Below, one piece after another: positions 44,029-49,990 of a stretch of 64,000 nucleotides of DNA. The number at the start of each line of letters is the position of its first letter. Position 1 is the first letter of the stretch. Source of the stretch: JAOUEA01 sp963825635 (GTDB taxonomy: Bacteria > Actinomycetota > UBA4738 > HRBIN12); the NCBI GenBank assembly GCA_963825635.1, contig CAWGTU010000002.1, positions 1 through 64,000 of the forward strand, written 5' to 3'. A program made the position numbers and the translations under genes. The notes under the pieces are model-generated. The model saw nothing but the letters and a program-made list of their open reading frames with translations, ran no database searches and was not told where the DNA came from.

Positions 44029-44796
44029 TCAGGCGTCCGCCGCCCGACGGAGCTTCTCGAGCGTCTGAGCCAGGATGCGCGACACGTGCATCTGGCTCAC
44101 ACCGACGTCCTCGGCGATCTCGCTCTGGGTCAGCCCACGGAAGAACCGCAGGTAGAGGACCCGCCGGTCCCGCGGCGAGAGCTCCGCCACCGCGGGAGCG
44201 AGCGAGGACCACTCGTCGAGCAGCGCGATCGAGGGGTCGACCTCTCCGAGGGAGTCGACCGGAGCCTGTGCCTCTTCGCCGATCGGCGTGTCGAGCGAGC
44301 TGGTCGAGTAGGCCTGGACAGCGTCCATCGCGTCTGCGATCTCGTCGGTACCGACGTCGAGGTGCTCGGCGAGCTCCGGGATCGTCGGCGAACGCCCCAG
44401 CGACTGCGTCAGCTCCGGGAGCAACCGATTGACGCGGACCGCGAGCTCCTGCAGTCGTCGTGGGACGCGCAGGGCCCACCCCTTGTCGCGGAAGTGCCGC
44501 TTCAGCTCGCCCACGATCGTCGCCGCCGCATAGGTCGAGAACTGCACCTCGCGCGATGGATCGAAGCGATCGATGGCGTTCAGCAGGCCGATCATCGCGA
44601 CCTGCGTGAGGTCCTCGACCGACTCACCGCGTCCGACGAACCGACGTGCCAGGTACTCGGCGAACGGCACGAACCTCGTCGCGATCTCGTCGCGGGCCGC
44701 GGGGTCGGGCATCGCGGCGAAGAGGGCCTCGACCTCCGCCTCGTCCGGACGGCCGCGAGGCTTCCCCGCACGGGCGCTCGGATCGCGATCGCTCAC
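44029..44796 (-). CDS. SigB/SigF-type RNA polymerase sigma factor
   Basis: The 255-residue group 3 sigma factor has region 2 (LARRFVGRGESVEDLTQVAM, IDRFDPSREVQFSTYAAATI), region 3 (ELKRHFRDKGWALRVPRRLQ) and region 4 with the HTH (LSPRDRRVLYLRFFRGLTQS, EIAEDVGVSQMHVSRIL). This is the family of general stress or sporulation sigma factors held by a partner-switching anti-sigma. The GTG start overlaps the anti-sigma stop (GTGA), so the two are made together. Promoters of the type it should read occur at several places in this window. Confidence 0.95.
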   Translation of the reverse strand: MSDRDPSARAGKPRGRPDEAEVEALFAAMPDPAARDEIATRFVPFAEYLARRFVGRGESVEDLTQVAMIGLLNAIDRFDPSREVQFSTYAAATIVGELKRHFRDKGWALRVPRRLQELAVRVNRLLPELTQSLGRSPTIPELAEHLDVGTDEIADAMDAVQAYSTSSLDTPIGEEAQAPVDSLGEVDPSIALLDEWSSLAPAVAELSPRDRRVLYLRFFRGLTQSEIAEDVGVSQMHVSRILAQTLEKLRRAADA

Positions 44797-45179
44797 CGGT
44801 CGACGGTCCGCAGACGAAGCTCGATCGCGGGGCTGCCGTCGACCTCGCGCACGTCCGCCTCGTCGGCCAAGCCCTCCAGCACCCGCCATGCGAGCCCCTC
44901 ACGCCGCGAGAGCTCCGGGACGGCGGCTGCGCCTTCGACCCAGATCGTCAGGTGTAGGGCGGCGTCGCTCGGCTGCAGGTCCACACAGAGCCTGGTCCCC
45001 TCCGGTCCGAACGACAGCAGCAGCGCCGACGCCTCAGCAGCGGCGATCCGCAGGTCGTCCACGGCGTCGTACGGGAGCGCGAGCCTCGAGGCGACGCTCG
45101 CGACGACGGCCCGCACGACCGCGATCGACTCGGGGTCGGCGGGGAGGCCAAGGTTCACGGTTGCGTCGGGGTGATCCAC
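44793..45179 (-). CDS. RsbW-like anti-sigma factor
   Basis: The 128-residue protein has the GHKL/HATPase_c_2 fold of RsbW/SpoIIAB: a first strand (TVNLGLPADPESIAVVRAVV) and the N-box region YDAVDDLRIAAAEASALLLS. The usual Asn of the N-box and the DxGxG loop are not visible; where the latter is expected there is WVEGAAAVPELSRREG. It may bind nucleotide poorly. Position directly upstream of, and overlapping, the sigma gene makes it the cognate anti-sigma. GTG 45179 follows GGAAGGAAC. Confidence 0.85.
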   Translation of the reverse strand: MDHPDATVNLGLPADPESIAVVRAVVASVASRLALPYDAVDDLRIAAAEASALLLSFGPEGTRLCVDLQPSDAALHLTIWVEGAAAVPELSRREGLAWRVLEGLADEADVREVDGSPAIELRLRTVDR

Positions 45180-45206
45180 GCGTTCCTTCCTATACTGGTC
45201 GCCCGG

Positions 45207-45223
45207 CGGCACCGACGGTGCCG
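45207..45223. promoter_or_regulatory. inverted repeat in the divergent anti-sigma/STAS promoter region
   Basis: CGGCACC-GAC-GGTGCCG is a perfect 7+7 bp inverted repeat midway between two divergent starts (45179 minus, 45248 plus). It could be a shared operator. Confidence 0.5.
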
Positions 45224-45247
45224 ATCGTCACGATAGAGGAGTTCTCC

Positions 45248-45580
45248 GTGGAGCCATCGTTCGAAACGCACACCCTGGGAACATGGACCGTGGTGAGCGT
45301 CGGGGGTGAGCTCGACCTGTCGACCTCGGCGGCACTCCGCGCCGCGCTCGATGCGGGCCTCGGGGAAGGGACCCCGCGCATCGCCGTGGACCTCACCGAC
45401 GTGTCCTTCATGGATTCGAGCAGCCTCGGGATCCTCGTCTCGTGTCTCAAGGAGGCGCACGACCGCGGCGGCGAGCTCCGGCTGGTCGGCGTGCAGGGCT
45501 CGCCCGCCAAGGTGATCGCGCTCACGGGACTCGACTCGGCGTTCACGATCGAGGCCACGGCCGACGACCTGCCGGCGTGA
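45248..45580 (+). CDS. STAS-domain anti-sigma factor antagonist
   Basis: The 110-residue protein is a SpoIIAA/RsbV-type antagonist. It has TWTVVSVGGELDLSTSAALR at the start and the phosphorylation-site loop VDLTDVSFMDSSSLGILVS, where a Ser next to Asp-Ser is normally phosphorylated by the anti-sigma. Unphosphorylated, it binds the anti-sigma and frees the sigma factor. GTG 45248 follows AGAGGAG. Its stop overlaps the next GTG start. Confidence 0.92.
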   Translation: MEPSFETHTLGTWTVVSVGGELDLSTSAALRAALDAGLGEGTPRIAVDLTDVSFMDSSSLGILVSCLKEAHDRGGELRLVGVQGSPAKVIALTGLDSAFTIEATADDLPA

Positions 45581-45933
45581 CCGGCCCCGCTGGGCCACCG
45601 GCCCGCGCATCCCTTCGAGTTCCCGCCGGTGGGGAGATGCTCGCCACCCTGCGGGTCTTCGTCGGACGGTTCCTCGAGCGCTACAGCGACGAACACCGCA
45701 TCGATGACATCCGGGTCGCGGTCGTCGAAGCGTGTGCCGCCATGACGGGCGCCGGCACCACCGTGTCGATCGAGGTCGAGGACGCGCGCTGCGTGGTGAC
45801 GTGTGAGGGCGTCGTCCGGCCCGGCGATGCCGAGAGCGATGTGATGCGGGCTGGCCTCTTCGAAGCACTTGCTGACGATATCGAGTGGTTCCGTGACGAC
45901 GCTGTGCGCTTCCGCATGCCACTATCCGCCTGA
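45577..45933 (+). CDS. RsbW-like ATPase-fold regulator, degenerate
   Basis: The 118-residue protein is related to the GHKL anti-sigma fold (EMLATLRVFVGRFLERY, RIDDIRVAVVEACAAMTGAG). As in the other anti-sigma here, the N-box Asn is missing (EACAA rather than EAVTN), and no DxGxG loop is visible (VTCEGVVRPGDAES instead). It is coupled to the STAS gene by a GTGA overlap, so it is probably a second binding partner of the STAS protein. Function inferred. Confidence 0.72.
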   Translation: MTGPAGPPARASLRVPAGGEMLATLRVFVGRFLERYSDEHRIDDIRVAVVEACAAMTGAGTTVSIEVEDARCVVTCEGVVRPGDAESDVMRAGLFEALADDIEWFRDDAVRFRMPLSA

Positions 45934-45964
45934 GACGAGCGACTTTGGCGGCACCCCGGGCGAG

Positions 45965-45990
45965 GTTTGGAACGAGCCCGTTCTCGGTAT
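45965..45990 (+). promoter_or_regulatory. candidate SigB/SigF-type promoter
   Basis: GTTT (45965-45968), a 16 bp spacer and CGGTAT (45985-45990) match the GTTT-N14-17-GGGTAT pattern known for SigB/SigF promoters, one base off in the -10. It lies 75 bp before the ATPase regulator at 46066. Confidence 0.6.
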
Positions 45991-46065
45991 AGATCCGATC
46001 GACGTCGACGACTCGGAGGACCCGGTGACCGCCGTGCCCGAACGCGAGGCGGAGAGGTGTGGTCC

Positions 46066-46467
46066 GTGAGGTCCTCCGCGATCCACCTCGATGCCACCCC
46101 CGCAGCGGTCGGACTCGCTCGACAGCAGATCGACCGGCTCGCAGACCGCCTCTCGGAGGAGGTCCTCGAGGATGCCCGGCTCATGGTGAGCGAGCTCGTG
46201 ACGAACGGCCTACGACACGTGGCCCTCGCGTCGGGGCAGCAGATCGACCTCTCGATCACCATCGTCGCCGGGGTCCTGCGTGTGGAGGTGTGCGATCCCG
46301 GCCCCGGATTCACCCCCGAGCCGCGTACGGATTCCTCCCCCGAGGGGACGGGGTGGGGTCTGGTCCTCGTCGCCCGGCTCGCCGACCGTTGGGGTGTCCG
46401 CCACGACGGCGTGAACCGGGTCTGGTTCGAGCTCGCCGACGGCCTCACCGCTCCGAACGAGCGCTGA
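46066..46467 (+). CDS. ATP-binding anti-sigma-type regulator (GHKL, intact motifs)
   Basis: The 133-residue protein has a full HATPase_c_2 signature: DARLMVSELVTNGLRHVALA (Glu and Asn of the N-box), VEVCDPGPGFTPEP (the G1 loop) and EGTGWGLVLVARLADRWGV (G2). This is the fold of RsbW-type serine kinases and of many stand-alone Streptomyces regulators. Unlike the two degenerate paralogues nearby it should bind ATP. GTG 46066 is chosen for spacing to GGAGAG. Confidence 0.85.
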   Translation: MRSSAIHLDATPAAVGLARQQIDRLADRLSEEVLEDARLMVSELVTNGLRHVALASGQQIDLSITIVAGVLRVEVCDPGPGFTPEPRTDSSPEGTGWGLVLVARLADRWGVRHDGVNRVWFELADGLTAPNER

Positions 46468-46474
46468 CACAGAC

Positions 46475-46500
46475 GTTTCGATCATCCGGCCCTCGGGTAC
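46475..46500 (+). promoter_or_regulatory. candidate SigB/SigF-type promoter
   Basis: GTTT (46475-46478), a 16 bp spacer and GGGTAC (46495-46500), one base off the consensus. It lies 47 bp before the ATG at 46548, right after the ATPase gene. Confidence 0.6.
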
Positions 46501-46547
46501 AGGCCTCCTGACGCTTCTCCCACCGCCCACACGGGGAGGTCCCATCC

Positions 46548-46820
46548 ATGAGCACGGTGAGTTCAGAACGCGCCCTTCGAGGCCGCATGGCCCCAGGCGA
46601 CGCGCGGAGCAGCCGCGTCCACGAGACCGGCCGTGTGTGTGAGGACACGGACTGCGCGACCGTACTGTCGATCTACAACGCGACGGGGTGGTGTTGGCAG
46701 CACGAGCAGCCGCATACCTATGTGCTTCAGGCGCCACGCAAACGCAGGAAGGATGCCCGCGACCCGTCGTCAGACCCCCCCACTCGTTCGGGTCTCGCCG
46801 GCGAGAGGTGGACCTCATGA
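46548..46820 (+). CDS. small putative zinc-binding protein (C-x5-C...CxxH)
   Basis: The 90-residue protein has a compact Cys/His module, RVCEDTDCATVLSIYNATGW then CWQHEQP, flanked by a disordered start and a basic tail (APRKRRKDARD). The C..C-x-T-x-LS-x-YN...C..H arrangement recurs in small actinobacterial proteins, possibly zinc-binding DNA-associated factors; I cannot name a family. GGGGAGG precedes ATG 46548. Its stop overlaps the next start (ATGA). Confidence 0.68.
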   Translation: MSTVSSERALRGRMAPGDARSSRVHETGRVCEDTDCATVLSIYNATGWCWQHEQPHTYVLQAPRKRRKDARDPSSDPPTRSGLAGERWTS

Positions 46821-47056
46821 CCTTCCTCGCCGACCCGAACGGTCCGGGATCCTCGGAGGAAGTGCGGCGGCCCCCCCTGCCGCGCGCGCCGAGCCGGGGC
46901 CGGAGGCACGATCCGGTGCCTCCGCCCCGGCCGCCGGCGCCGCCGCAGCCGCCTCCACCACCGGAACCGACCCCGCAACCGGCGCCGGTCCCTCCTCCGC
47001 CGATGATCGCCGGCGGTTGCGGCATCGAGCGCCAGCCGAGCGAGAGGAGCACCTGA
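46817..47056 (+). CDS. proline-rich small protein
   Basis: The 79-residue protein begins MTFLADPNGPGSSEEVRRPP and has a ~40-residue proline-rich core (VPPPRPPAPPQPPPPPEP), ending in GGCGIERQPSERST. It is likely disordered. Evidence for translation is the tight overlap with genes on both sides (ATGA and TGATG) and GAGAGGTGG upstream. Function unknown. Confidence 0.5.
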   Translation: MTFLADPNGPGSSEEVRRPPLPRAPSRGRRHDPVPPPRPPAPPQPPPPPEPTPQPAPVPPPPMIAGGCGIERQPSERST

Positions 47057-47775
47057 TGCGCACCACGACGATCGACATCGACCAGCCTCGAGGCGGGCCA
47101 CCGATCCGCTGGAGCGCGATCGTGACCGGCGCGGTCTGGGGCCTCGCCATCATGGCCGTCCTGACCTCGCTCTGGCTGGCGCTCGCCTTCCCGTCCGGCA
47201 TCGATGTGGTCCGTGACGAGCTCGAGTGGTTCCTCGCTGGATCGGGAACGTTCGCCCTCTTCGTCGCGGGACTCCTCGCCGGGATCCTGACCGACAATCG
47301 AGGCCCGGGCTCGGGGTGGCTGCACGGCATGACCGCGTGGGGCACGCTGCTGATCGCGACGATCGTCTTCGGCGTTCCCTCGATCTTCGGGATCTTCTCC
47401 GAGGGTCAGCTCCGGACGATCGACGACGGAGACCTGATCGGCTCGGGCGCGAGCGACGCGATGTGGGCGACGTTCATCACGCTCGTGGTCGGCGCGGTTG
47501 CTGCCGCGATCGGGGGCCTGATCGGCGGGGCGCCGCGCCGCTCGGTCGGCTCGAGAGGGCTCGAGGCCGCCCGGTACGCCGAGTTCGACCGACGCCCGGA
47601 CACGGGGCCGCTCGACGACGAGCCAAGCCTGCACACGAACGCGGGCGAGGTCGATGGCGACGACGACCGGGTGATGGTTCGTCGGGCCGCCGACGGCAGC
47701 TACGTCGACCAGCACGGCCGCCGGTTCACGCCGGAGTCGACGAGCGCTCGTCGTTCCGACATCGACATCACCTGA
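47056..47775 (+). CDS. hypothetical multi-pass membrane protein
   Basis: The 239-residue protein has a short soluble start (MRTTTIDIDQPRGGPPIRWS), about four transmembrane helices (roughly 18-40, 55-75, 90-112, 137-160) with small-residue-rich helices, and a charged C-terminal tail (VMVRRAADGSYVDQHGRRFT). No family name is certain. It is the last of three coupled genes behind the promoter at 46475 and ends at a terminator. Confidence 0.7.
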   Translation: MRTTTIDIDQPRGGPPIRWSAIVTGAVWGLAIMAVLTSLWLALAFPSGIDVVRDELEWFLAGSGTFALFVAGLLAGILTDNRGPGSGWLHGMTAWGTLLIATIVFGVPSIFGIFSEGQLRTIDDGDLIGSGASDAMWATFITLVVGAVAAAIGGLIGGAPRRSVGSRGLEAARYAEFDRRPDTGPLDDEPSLHTNAGEVDGDDDRVMVRRAADGSYVDQHGRRFTPESTSARRSDIDIT

Positions 47776-47797
47776 GCTCGCCGACGCTCAGCGCTCG

Positions 47798-47829
47798 AGC
47801 CGGGGCCCTCCTCCGCGCGGGCCTCGGCT
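47798..47829 (+). terminator. hairpin terminator
   Basis: AGCCGGGGCCC pairs with GGGCCTCGGCT (one G-T) around a 10 nt loop and is followed by TTG. It closes the three-gene unit before the proline dehydrogenase promoter. Confidence 0.65.
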
Positions 47830-47839
47830 TTGTGGCGTC

Positions 47840-47866
47840 TTGAGCGGGATCGTGCCGGGGTAGGAT
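47840..47866 (+). promoter_or_regulatory. promoter for proline dehydrogenase, leaderless type
   Basis: TTGAGC (47840-47845), a 15 bp spacer and TAGGAT (47861-47866), 9 nt before ATG 47876. Transcription would start about 3 nt before the start codon. Confidence 0.5.
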
Positions 47867-47875
47867 TCCCGGGCC

Positions 47876-48781
47876 ATGAACCCGGTGAAGGCAGCGCTCC
47901 TGTGGGCATCGGAGAGTGCGCTCCTCAGGGCCCGACTCCCACAGCTGTCGTTCGTGCAACGCTCCGTCGCCCGCTTCATGCCGGGCGAGGACGCCGAGGA
48001 CGCGCTGGGAGCGGCGGGCCGGCTGGCGTCTGAGGGCATCCCCGTGTCGTTCACGCGCCTCGGTGAGAACATCACCGATCTCGCCCAGGCCGCGGAGGCG
48101 GCGGGCGACTACCTGAGGCTCCTCGACCGGGTCGAGGAGCTCGGGCTCGACGCCGAGATCTCCGTGAAGCTCACCCAGCTCGGGTACGATCTCGACCCGG
48201 GTGTGACGGCCACTCATCTTGGACGCCTCGTCGATCGTTCGGCGGAGATCGGCCGGGCCTGCTGGATCGACATCGAGTCCACCCCGTACGTCGACGGCAC
48301 GCTCGACCTCTACGAGGCCCAGCTCGCCCGCTCGCCGAACGTCGGGTTGTGTCTACAGGCGTACCTGCGTCGCACCTACGACGACATCCAGCGCCTGCTG
48401 CCGTCCGGCCCTTCCATCAGGCTCGTGAAGGGTGCCTACCGGGAACCGAAGGGGCTCGTCTTCACGTCGAAGGCCGCGATCGACGAGAGCTACTTCCGGC
48501 TCGCGCAGCATCTCGTGCAGGGCGGAGCCCACCGCGTGGTGCTGGGGTCGCACGACACCGAACTGATCGAGCGCATCGAGACCTCGCTGGGAGGACACGA
48601 CGACTTCGAGATCGCGATGCTCTACGGCATCCGTGCCGACGATCAGCGACGGTACGCGAGCGAGGGCTACGCGATCCGCACCCTGATCTCGTACGGCCCG
48701 TCGTGGTACCCGTGGTTCATGCGGCGGATCGCCGAGAAGCCCGTCGAGAACACCCTGCTGGCGCTCCGCAACCTCGTCTGA
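47876..48781 (+). CDS. proline dehydrogenase
   Basis: The 301-residue monofunctional enzyme oxidises proline to pyrroline-5-carboxylate with FAD. The PRODH TIM barrel is seen in SFTRLGENITDLAQ, AEISVKLTQLGYDLD, CWIDIESTPYVDGTLDLY, GLCLQAYLRRTYDDIQRL, SIRLVKGAYREPKG and YGIRADDQRRYASEGYAIRT. No P5C dehydrogenase domain or neighbour is present, so that step is elsewhere. It acts at the membrane face, passing electrons to quinone. The gene has its own promoter and is followed by a separate aldolase gene. Confidence 0.93.
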   Translation: MNPVKAALLWASESALLRARLPQLSFVQRSVARFMPGEDAEDALGAAGRLASEGIPVSFTRLGENITDLAQAAEAAGDYLRLLDRVEELGLDAEISVKLTQLGYDLDPGVTATHLGRLVDRSAEIGRACWIDIESTPYVDGTLDLYEAQLARSPNVGLCLQAYLRRTYDDIQRLLPSGPSIRLVKGAYREPKGLVFTSKAAIDESYFRLAQHLVQGGAHRVVLGSHDTELIERIETSLGGHDDFEIAMLYGIRADDQRRYASEGYAIRTLISYGPSWYPWFMRRIAEKPVENTLLALRNLV

Positions 48782-48812
48782 GGGGCCAGCTCCTCCACGT
48801 AGACTTCCGGCC

Positions 48813-49682
48813 ATGATGCGACGCCTGCAAGGGGCGATCGCGGCGAGCGTGACCCCGATGCGTGAGGGTGGCCGAGCCGTCGACGTCGACGCGATCGAGG
48901 GCCTCACCCGGTTCCTCGCCGACGGCGGGGTCGACGGTGTGCTCGCGTGCGGCACCACCGGCGAGGGCGTGCTCCTCGACGTGGCCGAACGTCGCGCGGT
49001 CTCGGAAGCCTTCGTGGCACACGCCCCCGAGGGCTTCGACGTCGCCGTCCACGCCGGGGCTCAGACGACGAGGGACACGGTCGCGCTCACTGCCCACGCC
49101 CAGGAGATCGGCGCCGCGGCGGTCGCCGTGATCGCCCCGCCGTACTTCCCGCTCGACGACGACGAGCTCACGCGGCACCTCGTGAGTGCGGCGAACGCCG
49201 CGGACCCCTTGCCGTTCTACGTCTACGAGTTCGCGGGGCGCAGCGGCTATGCGATCCCGCTCGGCGTCGTGACCCGCGTGCGGGAGTCGGCTCCCAACGT
49301 CGTGGGCATGAAGGTCTCCGACTCCCCCTTCACCGCGGTCGAGCCCTACCTCGGGCTCGGGCTCGACGTCTTCATCGGGTCGGAACCGCTCGCGCTGCAG
49401 GGCATGGCGGCCGGCGCGGTGGGCAGCGTGAGCGGCCTGGCGGCCGCGTTCCCCGAGATCACGGCCTCCCTCGTGCACGAGCGGAGCGAAGCCGCGCACA
49501 CCCAGGTCTGCCGCCTGCGCGACGAGCTCGCCGGTATCCCATTCCACGCCGCGCTCAAGGAGGTGCTCGTCGCTCGCGACGTGCTCATGGACCCCGCCGT
49601 GCGAGCCCCGTTGCGCGGGCTGGACGACGTCGGGCGCGAGCGGGTGCTGGGACTCTCCCGAGATCTGCTGGGCTCGAGCTAG
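48813..49682 (+). CDS. DapA-family (dihydrodipicolinate synthase/N-acetylneuraminate lyase) aldolase
   Basis: The 289-residue TIM barrel has GTTGEGVLLDVAER, VHAGAQTTRDTVALTAHA, FYVYEFAGRSGYAIP and VVGMKVSDS, where Lys167 should form the Schiff base and a Tyr in YVYEF completes the site. The family includes 4-hydroxy-tetrahydrodipicolinate synthase, sugar-acid dehydratases and hydroxyproline-pathway enzymes. Lying next to proline dehydrogenase hints at imino acid breakdown but proves nothing. TAGACT at 48800-48805 is 7 nt before the ATG. Confidence 0.85.
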   Translation: MMRRLQGAIAASVTPMREGGRAVDVDAIEGLTRFLADGGVDGVLACGTTGEGVLLDVAERRAVSEAFVAHAPEGFDVAVHAGAQTTRDTVALTAHAQEIGAAAVAVIAPPYFPLDDDELTRHLVSAANAADPLPFYVYEFAGRSGYAIPLGVVTRVRESAPNVVGMKVSDSPFTAVEPYLGLGLDVFIGSEPLALQGMAAGAVGSVSGLAAAFPEITASLVHERSEAAHTQVCRLRDELAGIPFHAALKEVLVARDVLMDPAVRAPLRGLDDVGRERVLGLSRDLLGSS

Positions 49683-49735
49683 CTGGGCTTCGCCGACCTC
49701 GTCGACCGCCGGTGGATCAGGTCAGCGCCCCCAGT

Positions 49736-49765
49736 TTGACATCGGCTCCGCGGCGCGGATACGTT
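49736..49765 (+). promoter_or_regulatory. promoter of the sulfur assimilation operon
   Basis: A perfect -35 TTGACA (49736-49741) is followed at 18 bp by TACGTT (49760-49765). Transcription would start near 49772, giving a ~220 nt leader before the sulfite reductase gene. Confidence 0.55.
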
Positions 49766-49800
49766 GCACCTGCAAATCCGACCTGAGGGGTACGAATACC

Positions 49801-49911
49801 GTGATCTGCACGCGCACGGCCGGGCTGGTGGGGGCGATGATCCCCTCGCGCCTGTGCGGCATCGCCGCGACCTGCGGCGCCTCGAACGCCGACCCGCGCG
49901 CGCGGACCTGA
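49801..49911 (+). CDS. putative Cys-containing leader peptide
   Basis: A 36-codon frame starts at GTG 49801 after GAGGGG and reads MICTRTAGLVGAMIPSRLCG then IAATCGASNADPRART. Three cysteine codons are spread along it. It ends 26 nt before a strong hairpin. Short leader peptides are known ahead of sulfur genes in actinobacteria, where ribosome stalling at Cys codons can control transcription. The assignment rests on position and layout. Confidence 0.5.
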   Translation: MICTRTAGLVGAMIPSRLCGIAATCGASNADPRART

Positions 49912-49937
49912 CCCTCCCCATCCCCACCGCACCGCCC

Positions 49938-49959
49938 GGGCCGCCGTCTTCGGCGGCCC
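49938..49959 (+). terminator. attenuator-like hairpin upstream of sulfite reductase
   Basis: GGGCCGCCG and CGGCGGCCC form a perfect 9 bp stem with TCTT loop, then TTCGCGTT. It lies between the leader peptide and the first structural gene, so it could end transcription unless the leader ribosome prevents it. Confidence 0.65.
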
Positions 49960-49990
49960 TTCGCGTTCCCCGGACCCCCAGCTCCTGTGG

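Noticed and set aside
45869..46069. A 66-residue open frame overlapping the end of the ATPase regulator
   Set aside because: It spans a predicted promoter, has no ribosome site, and its start lies inside the upstream gene in another frame.
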